Origin: Salinirubellus salinus
Lineage (GTDB): Archaea; Halobacteriota; Halobacteria; Halobacteriales; Haloarculaceae
DNA length: 64,000 bases
Assembly (NCBI RefSeq): GCF_025231485.1
Contig: NZ_CP104003.1
Span: forward strand, 3,472,001-3,536,000
Direction of reading: 5' to 3'
Below the pieces are notes generated by a model. The model worked only from the letters and a program-made list of their open reading frames with translations. It had not been told where the DNA came from and ran no database searches. Position numbers and translations under genes: made by a program. This document shows positions 24,065 to 32,834 of this stretch, one piece after another. The stretch's first letter is position 1, and each line of letters starts with the position of its first letter.

Positions 24065-25906
24065 ATGAGTGGCAACGACACGCACAGGTTCGCCCGCGCC
24101 ACGCTGGCCGTCGCCCTCCTCCTCGTCACGCTCGAGTACGCCGTCATCCGCGTCTTCGTCCTGAACTTCTCGACGGCGGGGCCGAACGCGACGGCGCTGC
24201 TCGCGCTCCTCCTGCTGACCGGGTGGACGCTCCCGGTCGCCGCGCGGCCGGCCGAGGGCGAACCCGGTGGTGGCCTGCTCGTCGGCCTGACCGCCGGCGG
24301 TGTCGCGCTCTCGTTGCTCGGTGGGGCGGTCCTCTCCCTGCTCGGGGCGGCTCTGGCGGGGCTAGCGCTGACACCCCTGCTCGCGCTCGACGCGGCCCGG
24401 CTCCGCGGTCGGACGGGGGTGGCGTTCGCGCTCGGTCTGCTGGCCGTCCTCGCCCTGCGGGGGGTCGCCGGCGCGACGCCCGCCTACGCGACGACGGTGG
24501 GCCGGTTCGGACTGCTCGCACTCCTGCTCGCTCTCGCAGCCGTCACCACCGCGCTCGGGCGCGAGGCGGACCCCGAACCGGTCGAGTCGCGCACCCACCT
24601 CGGACCGCTCGTCGGGGCGGTGTTCCTCGCCGTCCTCTGGCTCGGCGCCCCCGTCACGCCGGCCCGCTGGGCCGGTAGACCGTACCTCCCGGCGGTCGCG
24701 TTCGCAGCGCTCGGCCTCCTCGCGGGCGCTGCGTGGCTCGAGACTCGCGGCCTCCTCACGCCACGGGCCGCGGGGACGTGGGGACTCGCCCTCCTCGTCT
24801 CGCTAGCCACCCTGCTGACCGGGAGCGTCCCCGCCGTGGTCGCGCTCGCCCCCGCGCTGGCGGCGCTCGTCGTCCTCGCCGGCACCGCGGGTCGCGGCAC
24901 GACGACCCCCGCCCGCGCCGGCCTCGGCGTCCTCGCCGTCCAGTTCGCCGGCCTCCTCGCCGTCGTCGGGTTCGCCTTCGCCGTCAACTTCGCGTTCGTC
25001 CCCGGTGGCGCAGCCCTCCGGGGTGGCGAACCCGCGTTCGTCCTCGGTCTCGGGGTGGTCGTCGTCGTCGCGGCCGTCCTCGCGGCGCGTGATTCGGTCC
25101 CCGCGGTCGAGCGTGGACCGCCCGACGCCGACCGACGGACGCTCCTCGCCGGGCTCGCCGCCGGCGTCCTCGGGGTGGCCGGCGCGGTCCTCCGTACCCC
25201 CCGAGCGACCGCCGACCCGACCGGCCTCCGGGTGGCGGCGTACAACCTCCACCAGTGGGTCGACGCCGATGGACAGTACAACCTCCGTGCGGTCACCCGC
25301 CTCCTCCGCGGTCAGGACGCCGGCGTCGTCGGCCTGCAGGAGACTGAGGGGGCCCGCGTCACCGCCGGGCACGTCCACGGGGTCCGGTGGCTGGCCGAGG
25401 CGCTGGGCTACCACTGGCACCCCGGCCCGGACACCGCGACGGGCGGCTACGGCGTGGCCCTGCTCTCGGCGTGGCCGCTCTCGGACGTCGACGTGGTCGA
25501 GCTCCCCCGGACCGACAGCGCGGTCCGGGTGGCGATGCGAGCGACGGTCGAGCACCCGGACGGGGCGTTCCCGGTCGTCAGCGCCCATCTGGAGACGGCG
25601 GGCGATGTCCGTCTCGCGCAGGCCGAGCGTGTGGCAGAACTGGTCGCCGACGAGACTCGAGCGGTCGTCCTCGGCGACTTCAACGCTACGCCCGACGAGG
25701 CTCCCGTCGCCACCATGACCGACACGCTCACCGACGCGTGGGCCGCCGCCGGCGACGGGCCGGGGGACACCTACAGCGCGAACGACCCGTACCAGCGCAT
25801 CGACTACGTCTTCGTGCGGGGGTTCGCGGTCACCGGCGCGAGCGTGTTCGGTGGGCCGGACGCGTCCGACCACCGGGGCGTGCGCGCGACGCTGGAGCGC
25901 ACCTGA
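24065..25906 (+). CDS. Multi-pass membrane protein fused to an endonuclease/exonuclease/phosphatase domain
   Basis: Protein of 613 aa in two parts. Residues 1 to about 350 are hydrophobic, with roughly ten helices rich in Leu, Ala and Gly. Residues about 378-613 form an EEP-fold domain with all key residues: Asn in AAYNLHQW, Glu in GLQETEG, His in VVSAHLET, Asp/Asn in LGDFNATPDEA, Asp in RIDYVFVRG and SDHRGVR. Such domains cut phosphodiesters in DNA, phospholipids or inositol phosphates. A membrane-tethered, probably extracellular phosphodiesterase is most likely. A TTTTGT box at 24037 precedes the start. Confidence 0.8.
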   Translation: MSGNDTHRFARATLAVALLLVTLEYAVIRVFVLNFSTAGPNATALLALLLLTGWTLPVAARPAEGEPGGGLLVGLTAGGVALSLLGGAVLSLLGAALAGLALTPLLALDAARLRGRTGVAFALGLLAVLALRGVAGATPAYATTVGRFGLLALLLALAAVTTALGREADPEPVESRTHLGPLVGAVFLAVLWLGAPVTPARWAGRPYLPAVAFAALGLLAGAAWLETRGLLTPRAAGTWGLALLVSLATLLTGSVPAVVALAPALAALVVLAGTAGRGTTTPARAGLGVLAVQFAGLLAVVGFAFAVNFAFVPGGAALRGGEPAFVLGLGVVVVVAAVLAARDSVPAVERGPPDADRRTLLAGLAAGVLGVAGAVLRTPRATADPTGLRVAAYNLHQWVDADGQYNLRAVTRLLRGQDAGVVGLQETEGARVTAGHVHGVRWLAEALGYHWHPGPDTATGGYGVALLSAWPLSDVDVVELPRTDSAVRVAMRATVEHPDGAFPVVSAHLETAGDVRLAQAERVAELVADETRAVVLGDFNATPDEAPVATMTDTLTDAWAAAGDGPGDTYSANDPYQRIDYVFVRGFAVTGASVFGGPDASDHRGVRATLERT

Positions 25907-25910
25907 CCGG

Positions 25911-26429
25911 TCACTCCGCCATCGACACCCGCTCCCGGAGGGTCGTGTCCGAATCCACCCGGTAGCGGTAGGTCTGGGTGAACCAGTCGGCGTGCGGGAC
26001 GGGTGTCGGCGTGTCGGTTCCGTTCCCGGTGTACGACTCGTCCGGCCCGGAGTAGCCCGAACACGTCACGAGCGCCTCGTAGCCGTAGGCCGTCTCGTTC
26101 ACCGCGTCCACCTCGCACTCGAGGGTGACCTGACTGCGCTCGTTCACCCAGAGTGCGTTGTACGCGTAGCGGTACTCGAAGGCGCGGACGTACTCCCGCA
26201 CCGACGACTCGTTCAGGGTCGGCGGACGTTCGGGACGTTCCTTCGGGCCGTCGGGGAAGGTGACCGGCTCGCCCGTGAGGTCGGTGACCGGCGTCGCGGT
26301 CTGAGTCGGTGACGGGGAGGGCGAGTCGGTCGGTGTCGGCGACCCGCCGCCGAGTGGGCCGCCGAGACACCCGGCGCTCACGGCCACGAGCAGCAGTACC
26401 AGCGGGAGGGTGCGGCGGAGGGCGGGCAC
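25911..26429 (-). CDS. Secreted lipoprotein, function unknown
   Basis: Lipoprotein of 172 aa starting with GTG at 26429. The hydrophobic leader PLVLLLVAVSAGC ends in a lipobox with Cys21; a Ser/Pro/Thr linker follows to about residue 48. The mature domain (VREYVRAFEYRYAYNALWV, then VTLECEVDAV and WFTQTYRYRVDSD) is a mixed fold seen in several haloarchaeal lipoproteins without assigned function. Two Cys in ECEV and TCSG may form a disulfide outside the cell. It converges on the EEP-domain gene with 4 bases between stops. Confidence 0.7.
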   Translation of the reverse strand: MPALRRTLPLVLLLVAVSAGCLGGPLGGGSPTPTDSPSPSPTQTATPVTDLTGEPVTFPDGPKERPERPPTLNESSVREYVRAFEYRYAYNALWVNERSQVTLECEVDAVNETAYGYEALVTCSGYSGPDESYTGNGTDTPTPVPHADWFTQTYRYRVDSDTTLRERVSMAE

Positions 26430-26470
26430 ACGCCGACGGTGCGTGGTGCCGGGTAAGTGTCTTGTGTCGC

Positions 26471-27418
26471 TCAGACGCCGCGCAGGTACGCGAGCAGCCC
26501 CTTCTGGGCGTGCAGGCGGTTCTCGGCCTGGTCCCAGACGATGGAGCCCTCGCTCTCGAGGACGGCGTCGGTGATCTCCTCGCCGCGGTGGGCCGGGAGA
26601 CAGTGCATCACGTACTGGTCGTCCAGCAGGGCCGTGCTCACCTGGAAGCCGTCGAAGTCCTCCAACTTGGTCGCACGGCGTCCCTCCTGTCCCATCGAGA
26701 CCCAGACGTCCGTGTAGACCACGTCGGCGCCATCGACGGCCGCCTCGGGGTCGTGGGTCGTCTCCGGTGCGGTGCCGAGTTCGGCGGCCCGTGCCATGTG
26801 CTCCTCGCTCACCTCGTACCCCTCGGGGGTGGCCACCGTGAGGTCGATGTCCGTCATCGCCGCGCCGAGGACGAACGACTGGCAGACGTTGTTGCCGTCG
26901 CCGACCCACGCCACGTCCACGTCGAAGCCGTCGAAGCGCTCGTGGATGGTCAGCAGGTCCGCGAGCGTCTGGCACGGGTGGGCGTCGTCGGTCAGCCCGT
27001 TGACCACGGGCACGTCGGCGTACTCCGCGAGCTCGACGACGTCCGAGTGGTCGAACGTGCGGGCCATGATGGCGTCCACGTACCGCGAGAGGGCGCGGGC
27101 GGTGTCCTTCACGGGTTCGCCGTGACCGAGGTGGATGTCGTCCGGGCCGAGGAAGACGGCGTGGCCGCCGAGTTGCGTCATCCCCGTCTCGAAGGAGACG
27201 CGGGTGCGCGTCGACGGCTTCTCGAAGATCATCCCGAGCGTCTCGTCCTCCAGCAGGGCGTGGCGCTTGCCCCGGCGCTGGCGCTCCTTCAGGTCAGTGG
27301 CCCGCGTCAGCACCTCGTGGAGCTGCTGGCGGGTCAGGTCGTCCACGTCGAGGAAGGCGTCGGGACGTTCGGCGGCGGTGCTGTCGTCGGTGTCGTCGGT
27401 GGTGTCGGTGTCGCTCAT
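26471..27418 (-). CDS. argF: Ornithine carbamoyltransferase
   Basis: Cytoplasmic enzyme of 315 aa making citrulline from ornithine and carbamoyl phosphate. Motifs: carbamoyl-phosphate loop KPSTRTRVSFE, HPCQTLADLL, and the ornithine-loop/active Cys HCLPAHRGEE; FVLGAAMTDIDLTV lies in the second domain. An acidic Thr/Asp leader of about 16 residues is haloarchaeal. The ATG overlaps the argE stop codon (27415-27418), so it is the last gene of the lysW-argX-C-B-D-E-F run. The product feeds ArgG, encoded at the other end of the cluster. Confidence 0.95.
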   Translation of the reverse strand: MSDTDTTDDTDDSTAAERPDAFLDVDDLTRQQLHEVLTRATDLKERQRRGKRHALLEDETLGMIFEKPSTRTRVSFETGMTQLGGHAVFLGPDDIHLGHGEPVKDTARALSRYVDAIMARTFDHSDVVELAEYADVPVVNGLTDDAHPCQTLADLLTIHERFDGFDVDVAWVGDGNNVCQSFVLGAAMTDIDLTVATPEGYEVSEEHMARAAELGTAPETTHDPEAAVDGADVVYTDVWVSMGQEGRRATKLEDFDGFQVSTALLDDQYVMHCLPAHRGEEITDAVLESEGSIVWDQAENRLHAQKGLLAYLRGV

Positions 27419-28479
27419 TGCATCCTCCCGACGGCCGCCTCGAGGACGGCCGTCGCACGGTCGAGTTCGGGCAGCGGCAGGCGTTCGTCCGGCGCGTGGT
27501 CGAGGTCCGAGTCACCGGGGCCGTAGGTGACCATCGGGCAGTCCCACGCGCCGGCGTAGATGTTCACGTCGGCGGTGCCGGTCTTGCGCAGCAGGCGCGG
27601 TTCGAGGTCGACGCTCCGGACCGCGACCCGGAACGCCCGCGCGAGGTCGGTGCGCGGTGAGGCCATCGTCGGACGCACGCTGTCGTGCCAGTTGACGTGG
27701 CCCGTCTGCAGGTAGCCGTCGGCGACCTCCCGGACCTCCTCGCAGGTCATCGACGGCGGTACGCGCAGTTGCACGTCCATCGTCGCCTCCACGGAGAGGC
27801 CGTCGTCGCTGGTGCCCCCCTCGATGGAGACGGGTTTGGCGGTCACCTGCTCGAAGACGGGTTCGTACGGGTCGTTCTCGAACTCCGCCTCCACCTTCGA
27901 CCACCACGCGATGGCGTCCTGGATGGCGTTGTTCTCCGGGCGCGAGGTGTGGCCCGACTGGCTCGTGGCCACGTACGTCCCCGAAAGGATGCCACGGTAG
28001 CCCAGCGTGATGCCGTCCACGCCGGAGGGTTCGCCGTTGACGACGGCGTCGGGTGCCTCGCGGTCCTCGACGAGGAAGCGGGCGCCCCGGCTGTCGACCT
28101 CCTCGCCGACCACGCCGACGAACGAGACGCCGGTGCGGACGGCCGCGACGGCCATCGCCGCGAGCGGGCCCTTCGCGTCGACGGAGCCGCGGCCCCACAG
28201 GGTCGGGACCCCCTCTTCGCTCTCCTCGATGCGCACCGGGATGTCGCCCGGGACGGTGTCGACGTGCGAGGTGAGTAGGACGCTGTCGTCGGCCGGCGCG
28301 CGGACGTTCCCGATGTCGTCGAGGAACACCTCGCGGTCGTGGGCCTCGAGGAACTCGACGAGCACCTGGGCGGCGGCGGCCTCCTCGCCCGACGGCGAGG
28401 GCGTGGCCACCAGCCGTTCCAGCAGGTCACGCGCCTCGGTGTCGGGTTCGTCGACGGGGGCCGCCGCCGCGTCGCTCAC
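27415..28479 (-). CDS. argE: [LysW]-ornithine hydrolase (ArgE/LysK, M20 peptidase family)
   Basis: Zinc-dependent M20-family hydrolase of 354 aa that releases ornithine from the LysW carrier. Metal motifs: LLTSHVDTVPGDI, WGRGSVDAKGPLAAMA and GVVGEEVDSRGARFLV with the Glu-Glu pair. The lack of a separate acetylornithine-type context and the presence of lysW and argX in the run support the LysK-like role. Start is GTG at 28479, overlapping the argD stop by 4 bases; the stop overlaps the argF start. The dimerisation domain is intact (DVQLRVPPSM). Confidence 0.9.
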   Translation of the reverse strand: MSDAAAAPVDEPDTEARDLLERLVATPSPSGEEAAAAQVLVEFLEAHDREVFLDDIGNVRAPADDSVLLTSHVDTVPGDIPVRIEESEEGVPTLWGRGSVDAKGPLAAMAVAAVRTGVSFVGVVGEEVDSRGARFLVEDREAPDAVVNGEPSGVDGITLGYRGILSGTYVATSQSGHTSRPENNAIQDAIAWWSKVEAEFENDPYEPVFEQVTAKPVSIEGGTSDDGLSVEATMDVQLRVPPSMTCEEVREVADGYLQTGHVNWHDSVRPTMASPRTDLARAFRVAVRSVDLEPRLLRKTGTADVNIYAGAWDCPMVTYGPGDSDLDHAPDERLPLPELDRATAVLEAAVGRMQ

Positions 28480-29612
28480 GAGGTGACCACCTCGGTGATG
28501 GCGTCGACGGCCTCGTCCGCGTCGCTCTCGGTCAGGGTGAGCGGCGGGAGCAGGCGCACGACCGTGCGGCCCGCGGGGAGCGCCAGGATCTGGTGGTTCA
28601 GCGCGAGGTCGCGGAGCATCCGGTTGGCCCCCCGTTTCACCTCGACGCCGACCATCAGCCCGTTGCCGCGCACGTCGCGCACCTCGTCGCCGACGCTGGC
28701 CTCGAGTTCGCTGCGGAGGTACTCGCCCACTGCCGCGGCGTTCTCGGCCAGCCCCTCGTCGTGGATGACGTCGAGTGTGGCGTTCGCGGCGGCGCAGATG
28801 GCCGGTCCGCCGGAGAACGTCGACCCGTGGGGGCCGGCGTCCTCGGCGACCCACTCCCGGCAGAGCGTGGCGCCGACGGGGAGGCCGTTGGCCAGCCCCT
28901 TCGCGGTCGTCAGGATGTCGGGGACCACGTCGTGCGCGTCGCTCGCCCAGAACGACCCGGTGCGGCCGAGGCCGGTCTGGATCTCGTCCATCACCATCGC
29001 CGCGCCGTGCTCGGCGGTGGCCTCGCGGACCGCCTGCAGGTACCCGGTGGAGGCAGGGTTGATGCCGCCCTCGCCCTGCAGGGGTTCGAGGATGACCGCC
29101 GCCGTCTCGTCGTCGACGGCCTCCCGCATCGCGTCGGCGTCACCGTACGGGACGAACTCCACGCCGTCGATCAGCGGCTCGAACGGCTGCTTGTACTTGT
29201 CCTTCCAGGTGCAGGCGAGCGCGCCCATCGTCCGGCCGTGGAAGCCACGCGTGGTGGAGAGTATCTTCGAGCGGCCGGTCGCACTCCGGGCGAACTTCAG
29301 GGCCGCCTCGTTCGCCTCCGTGCCGGAGTTACAGAGCCACGTGTAGTCCACGTCGCCCGGCGCGGTGTGCGCGAGCTTCTCGTAGAGCTCGTCGCGCTGG
29401 TCGTGCGGGTAGGACGCCTGCACGTAGAACAGCTGTTCGAGCTGTTCCGTCGTGCGCGAGAGCACCTCCGGGTGGCAGTGGCCCGCCGGCGTGCAGGCGT
29501 ACGACGCGCCGAGGTCGAGGTACTCGGTGCCGTCCTCGGCGTAGAGGCGGACCCCCTCGCCGTGGTCGATGCGGATCGGTTTCTCGGAGAAGACGAAACT
29601 GTGGTCACTCAT
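28476..29612 (-). CDS. argD: [LysW]-glutamate semialdehyde aminotransferase (ArgD/LysJ)
   Basis: PLP-dependent class III aminotransferase of 378 aa. The PLP Lys is in DILTTAKGLANGLPVGA; MVMDEIQTGLGRTG holds the cofactor Asp, and SGTEANEAALKFARSATG is the phosphate-binding part. It transfers an amino group from glutamate to the LysW-bound semialdehyde. It overlaps argB by 8 bases and argE by 4 bases, so the three are translated from one message. Length is slightly short of bacterial ArgD but complete. Confidence 0.95.
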   Translation of the reverse strand: MSDHSFVFSEKPIRIDHGEGVRLYAEDGTEYLDLGASYACTPAGHCHPEVLSRTTEQLEQLFYVQASYPHDQRDELYEKLAHTAPGDVDYTWLCNSGTEANEAALKFARSATGRSKILSTTRGFHGRTMGALACTWKDKYKQPFEPLIDGVEFVPYGDADAMREAVDDETAAVILEPLQGEGGINPASTGYLQAVREATAEHGAAMVMDEIQTGLGRTGSFWASDAHDVVPDILTTAKGLANGLPVGATLCREWVAEDAGPHGSTFSGGPAICAAANATLDVIHDEGLAENAAAVGEYLRSELEASVGDEVRDVRGNGLMVGVEVKRGANRMLRDLALNHQILALPAGRTVVRLLPPLTLTESDADEAVDAITEVVTS

Positions 29613-30432
29613 CGGATATCGCCTCGGGGAGGACGTGGGTGCCGCTGCCGTCCAACGCGGCGCTGACGGGCTTCTCGGCGTTCGCGTCGGCGACTATCAC
29701 CTCGCTCGCACCGCCTTCGAGCGCCTCCGTCGCGGCCATCACCTTGCGGGTCATGAACCCCTCGGCGGCCGCCTCGAGTTCGGCGTAGTCGTCGGTCGTC
29801 TCGACACGCTCGATGAGCGTGCTCGCGTCGTCGGGGTCGCGGTAGACGCCCTGCACGTCGGTCAGGGAGACGAGCGTGGCGCCGAGGGCGGCGGCGACGG
29901 CCGCGCTCGCCCGGTCCGCGTCGGTGTTGACGGCCACCCCGTCGTCCGCCAGCATCGGCGGGGAGGCGACGGGCGTGTAGCCGTCCGCGAGGAGCGACTC
30001 CAGCAGGTCGGCGTTGACCGACTGGATGCGCCCGGAGTGGTCGCCGCGGCGGATCTTCTTCTTGCCGTCTTCGACCACCCGAACGGCGGACTTGCGGGTG
30101 CCGGTGAGCAACCCGCCGTCGACGCCCGAGAGGCCGACCGCGTCGGCCCCGGCGTTCCGGAGGCCGGTCACGAGGTCCGTGTTCACGAGGCCCGCCATCG
30201 CCATCTTGAACACGTCCATCGTCTCCTCGTCGGTGAACCGACCGACGACACCCGAGGGGGTCTCGACGTACTCCGGTTCCATCCCCATCCGTTCGAGGGT
30301 GTCGTCGACCGCGGTGGAGCCACCGTGCACGACGACGACGTCGGTGCCAGCCTCGGCTACCGCGGCGATGTCGGCCAGTGCGCCCTCCGGGTCCACCGCG
30401 CGGGCGCCGCCGATCTTGACGACGACCGTCAT
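29605..30432 (-). CDS. argB: [LysW]-glutamate kinase (ArgB/LysZ)
   Basis: Amino-acid-kinase-fold enzyme of 275 aa that phosphorylates the side-chain carboxyl of LysW-bound glutamate. Motifs: VVKIGGARA at the N-terminus, VVVHGGSTAVDDTLERMG, VNTDADRASAAVAAALG and LTDVQGVYRDPDD. The order is that of LysZ/ArgB. An 80-base gap with an AT-richer GATTTTCAG stretch separates it from argC, so an internal promoter is possible. It overlaps argD by 8 bases. Confidence 0.95.
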   Translation of the reverse strand: MTVVVKIGGARAVDPEGALADIAAVAEAGTDVVVVHGGSTAVDDTLERMGMEPEYVETPSGVVGRFTDEETMDVFKMAMAGLVNTDLVTGLRNAGADAVGLSGVDGGLLTGTRKSAVRVVEDGKKKIRRGDHSGRIQSVNADLLESLLADGYTPVASPPMLADDGVAVNTDADRASAAVAAALGATLVSLTDVQGVYRDPDDASTLIERVETTDDYAELEAAAEGFMTRKVMAATEALEGGASEVIVADANAEKPVSAALDGSGTHVLPEAISDE

Positions 30433-30512
30433 CTGCGGTGCCTCCGCTTCGAGTGCGCTGTCGTTCGTGTGAAAACTGCGTTCGCTGTCATGGTACTGAA
30501 AATCTGCATCTC

Positions 30513-31550
30513 CTACGGCGCACCGACCGGGTGGAATCCGGTGAACTCGAGGCCGGCCGTCTCCTCCAGCCCGAGCGCGAGGTTCGCGGCGTGGACGGCC
30601 TGACCCGCGCTGCCCTTCATCATGTTGTCGATGGCCGAGAACACGACGATGCGGCCGTTGCGCGGGTCGAGTTCGAAGCCGACCTCCGCGAAGTTCGACC
30701 CGGCCACCGACTTCGGCTCGGGGTAGCGGTACACGTCGCCGCCCCCGCTGGCCATCCGGACGAACGGTTCGTCGTCGTACTGCTCGCGGTAGGCGCCCCA
30801 GAGGTCACCCTTCGTGACGCGCTCGCCGGGGAAGGCGTGGATGGTCGCGCTCGCGCCGCGGATCATGTCCACCGCGTGGACGGTGAACGAGACGCTCGCG
30901 CCGAGGTAGGCCTCGATCTCCGCCTCGTGGCGGTGGCCCGTCGGCGCGTAGGGGCGGACGATACCGGAGCGCTCGGCGTGGTGCGAGGCCTTCGAGCCGG
31001 TCGCCCCACCCTCCGAGGAGCCGACCTTCACGTCGACGACGAGGCGCTCGTCGCCGGAGAGGACGCCGTGCTCGTAGAGCGGGAGCAGGCCACAGATTGT
31101 CGCGGTGGCGTTACAGCCACCCGCGGCGATGAGGTCCGCACCCGCGAGGTTCTCGCGGTTGAGTTCGGGGAGCGCGTACTCCGCCTCCGCGAGCAGTTCG
31201 GGGCGCTCGTGGCCGTCGTACCAGTCGTCGTAGTAGTCCTCGCTCGGCAGGCGGAAGTCCGCCGAGAGGTCGACGACGGTGTCGGCCGCGTCGCGGAACT
31301 CGTCTATCTGCCCCATCGAGACGCCGTGTGGCGTCGCGGTGAACAGCACGTCCACCGACTCGAGGTCCTCGGGGTCCGAGAACCGCAGGTCGAGGTGCCG
31401 GAGGTTCGGGTGGACGTTGCCCACCGTCTTGTTCGTGTACGACCGGGAGGTGGCCTGCACCGGCTCGAACTCGGGGTGGCCGTCGAGCAGGCGGAGCAGT
31501 TCGCCGCCCGTGAAGCCCGACCCGCCGACGACGCCCGCGGTGCGCGTCAC
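30513..31550 (-). CDS. argC: [LysW]-glutamyl phosphate reductase (ArgC/LysY)
   Basis: NADPH-dependent reductase of 345 aa making the LysW-bound semialdehyde. N-terminal Rossmann motif GGSGFTGGELLRLLDGHP, active-site Cys in AAGGCNATATICGLL, and conserved GSSEGGATG and HRHEAEIEAYLG with the catalytic-type His. Start is GTG at 31550, overlapping the argX stop codon. Length matches LysY/ArgC. Located between argX and argB in the run. Confidence 0.95.
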   Translation of the reverse strand: MTRTAGVVGGSGFTGGELLRLLDGHPEFEPVQATSRSYTNKTVGNVHPNLRHLDLRFSDPEDLESVDVLFTATPHGVSMGQIDEFRDAADTVVDLSADFRLPSEDYYDDWYDGHERPELLAEAEYALPELNRENLAGADLIAAGGCNATATICGLLPLYEHGVLSGDERLVVDVKVGSSEGGATGSKASHHAERSGIVRPYAPTGHRHEAEIEAYLGASVSFTVHAVDMIRGASATIHAFPGERVTKGDLWGAYREQYDDEPFVRMASGGGDVYRYPEPKSVAGSNFAEVGFELDPRNGRIVVFSAIDNMMKGSAGQAVHAANLALGLEETAGLEFTGFHPVGAP

Positions 31551-32425
31551 GCGCTGGCCTCCGGGGTCTCGCCTTCGTACTCGGCGGCCTTCGCCTCCAG
31601 CCAGTCGACGACGGCGCCGGGGACGTCCACGTCGGCCACCTCGTTCAGCGCCTTGAACTCGACGGTGTGGTTGACCTCGTGGACGGTGTAGGAGTCACCC
31701 GTCTCCATCAGGTCGACGCCGAGCAGGCCGTCGCCGACGGCGGCGCTGGCCTTCCGAACCAGGTCGCGCATCTCGTCGTCCACCTCGATGACCTCCGTCG
31801 TGGCGCCCTTCGCGGCGTTGGTGAGCCAGTGGTCCGAGGAGCGGGCCATCGCGGCCACGGGTTCGCCGTCCGTCGCCAGCACGCGGATGTCGCGGCCCGG
31901 CTTCTCGACGAACTCCTGGATGTAGAACACCTTGTGCTCGTAGTGGCCGAGCGTCTCCTTGTGTTCGAGGATGGCCTCGGCGGCGTCGCGGGAGTCGATC
32001 TTCGCCATCAGGCGGCCCCACGAGCCGACGACCGGCTTGAGCACGCAGGGGTAGCCGAACTCCTCGATGGTCTCGAGGGCGGCCTCCTTGGTGAACGCCA
32101 CCTCCGTGTTCGGGGTCGGCACCCCGGCGTCCGCGAGGACGAGGCTGTTGCGGGCCTTGTCCGCGCAGATGGCCGCGGTGTCCGGTTCGTTCACCACCGG
32201 CAGGTCGTACGCGTCGACGAACCGGGTGATGTAGCGCGAGCGCGAGGTGGCGAGACAGCGGTCGAGCACGAGGTCGACGCCCTCGAAGGAGTCGGGAGCC
32301 TCGTGGAGGCCGAACCGTTCCTTGCGGACGTCGATCTTCGTGACCTCGTGGTCCCGGTCGCGCAGCTCGCGCAGCAACAACTTCTCGTCGCGCCGGATGC
32401 GCGAGTAGAGCATTCCTACGTTCAT
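31547..32425 (-). CDS. argX: Glutamate-LysW ligase ArgX (ATP-grasp)
   Basis: ATP-grasp ligase of 292 aa joining glutamate through its amino group to the C-terminal Glu of LysW. N-terminal GMLYSRIRRDEKLLLREL is typical of the LysX/ArgX/RimK group; KPVVGSWGRLMAKIDSRD is the ATP-binding strand-loop, and VDLMETGDSYTVHEVNHTVEFKAL carries the metal-binding Glu and Asn. The gene lies 35 bases after lysW, its protein substrate. The arginine gene context favours glutamate (ArgX) over aminoadipate (LysX). Confidence 0.92.
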   Translation of the reverse strand: MNVGMLYSRIRRDEKLLLRELRDRDHEVTKIDVRKERFGLHEAPDSFEGVDLVLDRCLATSRSRYITRFVDAYDLPVVNEPDTAAICADKARNSLVLADAGVPTPNTEVAFTKEAALETIEEFGYPCVLKPVVGSWGRLMAKIDSRDAAEAILEHKETLGHYEHKVFYIQEFVEKPGRDIRVLATDGEPVAAMARSSDHWLTNAAKGATTEVIEVDDEMRDLVRKASAAVGDGLLGVDLMETGDSYTVHEVNHTVEFKALNEVADVDVPGAVVDWLEAKAAEYEGETPEASA

Positions 32426-32460
32426 CGTGTCCCTCCGATCCCCGCGCCGGCCGTCCTCAT

Positions 32461-32625
32461 CTACTCGCCCCAGTCCTCTTCCAGCTCGGGCGCGGTGTCG
32501 AGTTCGAGGGGGTCGGTCCCCAGAACCTCGAGCTCCGCGCCACACGTACCGCAGTCGACTATCTCGCCCGTTTCCACGTCGTCGTGCAGGGTCAGTTCGG
32601 CCCCGCACTCGATACACTCTGCCAT
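32461..32625 (-). CDS. lysW: Amino-group carrier protein LysW
   Basis: Carrier protein of 54 aa, too small to be obvious but diagnostic. A zinc ribbon is formed by Cys4/Cys7 (CIEC) and Cys25/Cys28 (CGTC), and the tail ends EEDWGE, where the terminal Glu54 accepts the amino group of glutamate, protecting it and offering an acidic surface to ArgB, ArgC, ArgD and ArgE. A longer in-frame reading from 32643 adds MRVGGT only; MAEC is the family start. A TTTAAG box at 32653-32658 marks the promoter of the seven-gene run. Confidence 0.95.
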   Translation of the reverse strand: MAECIECGAELTLHDDVETGEIVDCGTCGAELEVLGTDPLELDTAPELEEDWGE

Positions 32626-32652
32626 CGTACCACCCACTCGCACCTTCGGGGA

Positions 32653-32658
32653 CTTAAA
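32653..32658 (-). promoter_or_regulatory. Promoter of the lysW-argXCBDEF run
   Basis: TTTAAG on the minus strand is 33 bases before the lysW ATG. A second AT-rich box (CTAAATTTATCC) lies just upstream at 32674-32687, and an AATCCGA/TCGGATT inverted repeat sits at 32732-32753. Together they may carry arginine-responsive control; no regulator gene is adjacent. Confidence 0.55.
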
Positions 32659-32791
32659 CGCTTCGAACTTGTCGGATAAATTTAGTTACGCAGACTGCCG
32701 TCTCGGGGTCGTTGTCGCAATCTCTGCCGCGAATCCGAAGTCAGTATCGGATTTCTGGTAGTTCGTCCCCGGAGGGGGACGGGAGCCCCGG

Positions 32792-32814
32792 TGGCCCCCG
32801 GGTGTCGGGGGCCA
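32792..32814 (-). terminator. Strong hairpin downstream of argH
   Basis: Arms TGGCCCCCG (32792-32800) and CGGGGGCCA (32806-32814) form a 9-bp stem with a 5-base loop 21 bases past the argH stop. A smaller GTCCCC/GGGGAC hairpin (32765-32780) follows. No T-run ends it, so a role in RNA 3' end formation or stability is only likely. Confidence 0.45.
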
Positions 32815-32834
32815 GTTCGGGGGACGGTCGCCGC

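Noticed and set aside
32765-32814. Riboswitch or attenuator between argH and lysW
   Set aside because: The hairpins lie upstream of the lysW promoter box and so are not in the lysW transcript leader; an end structure for argH is simpler.
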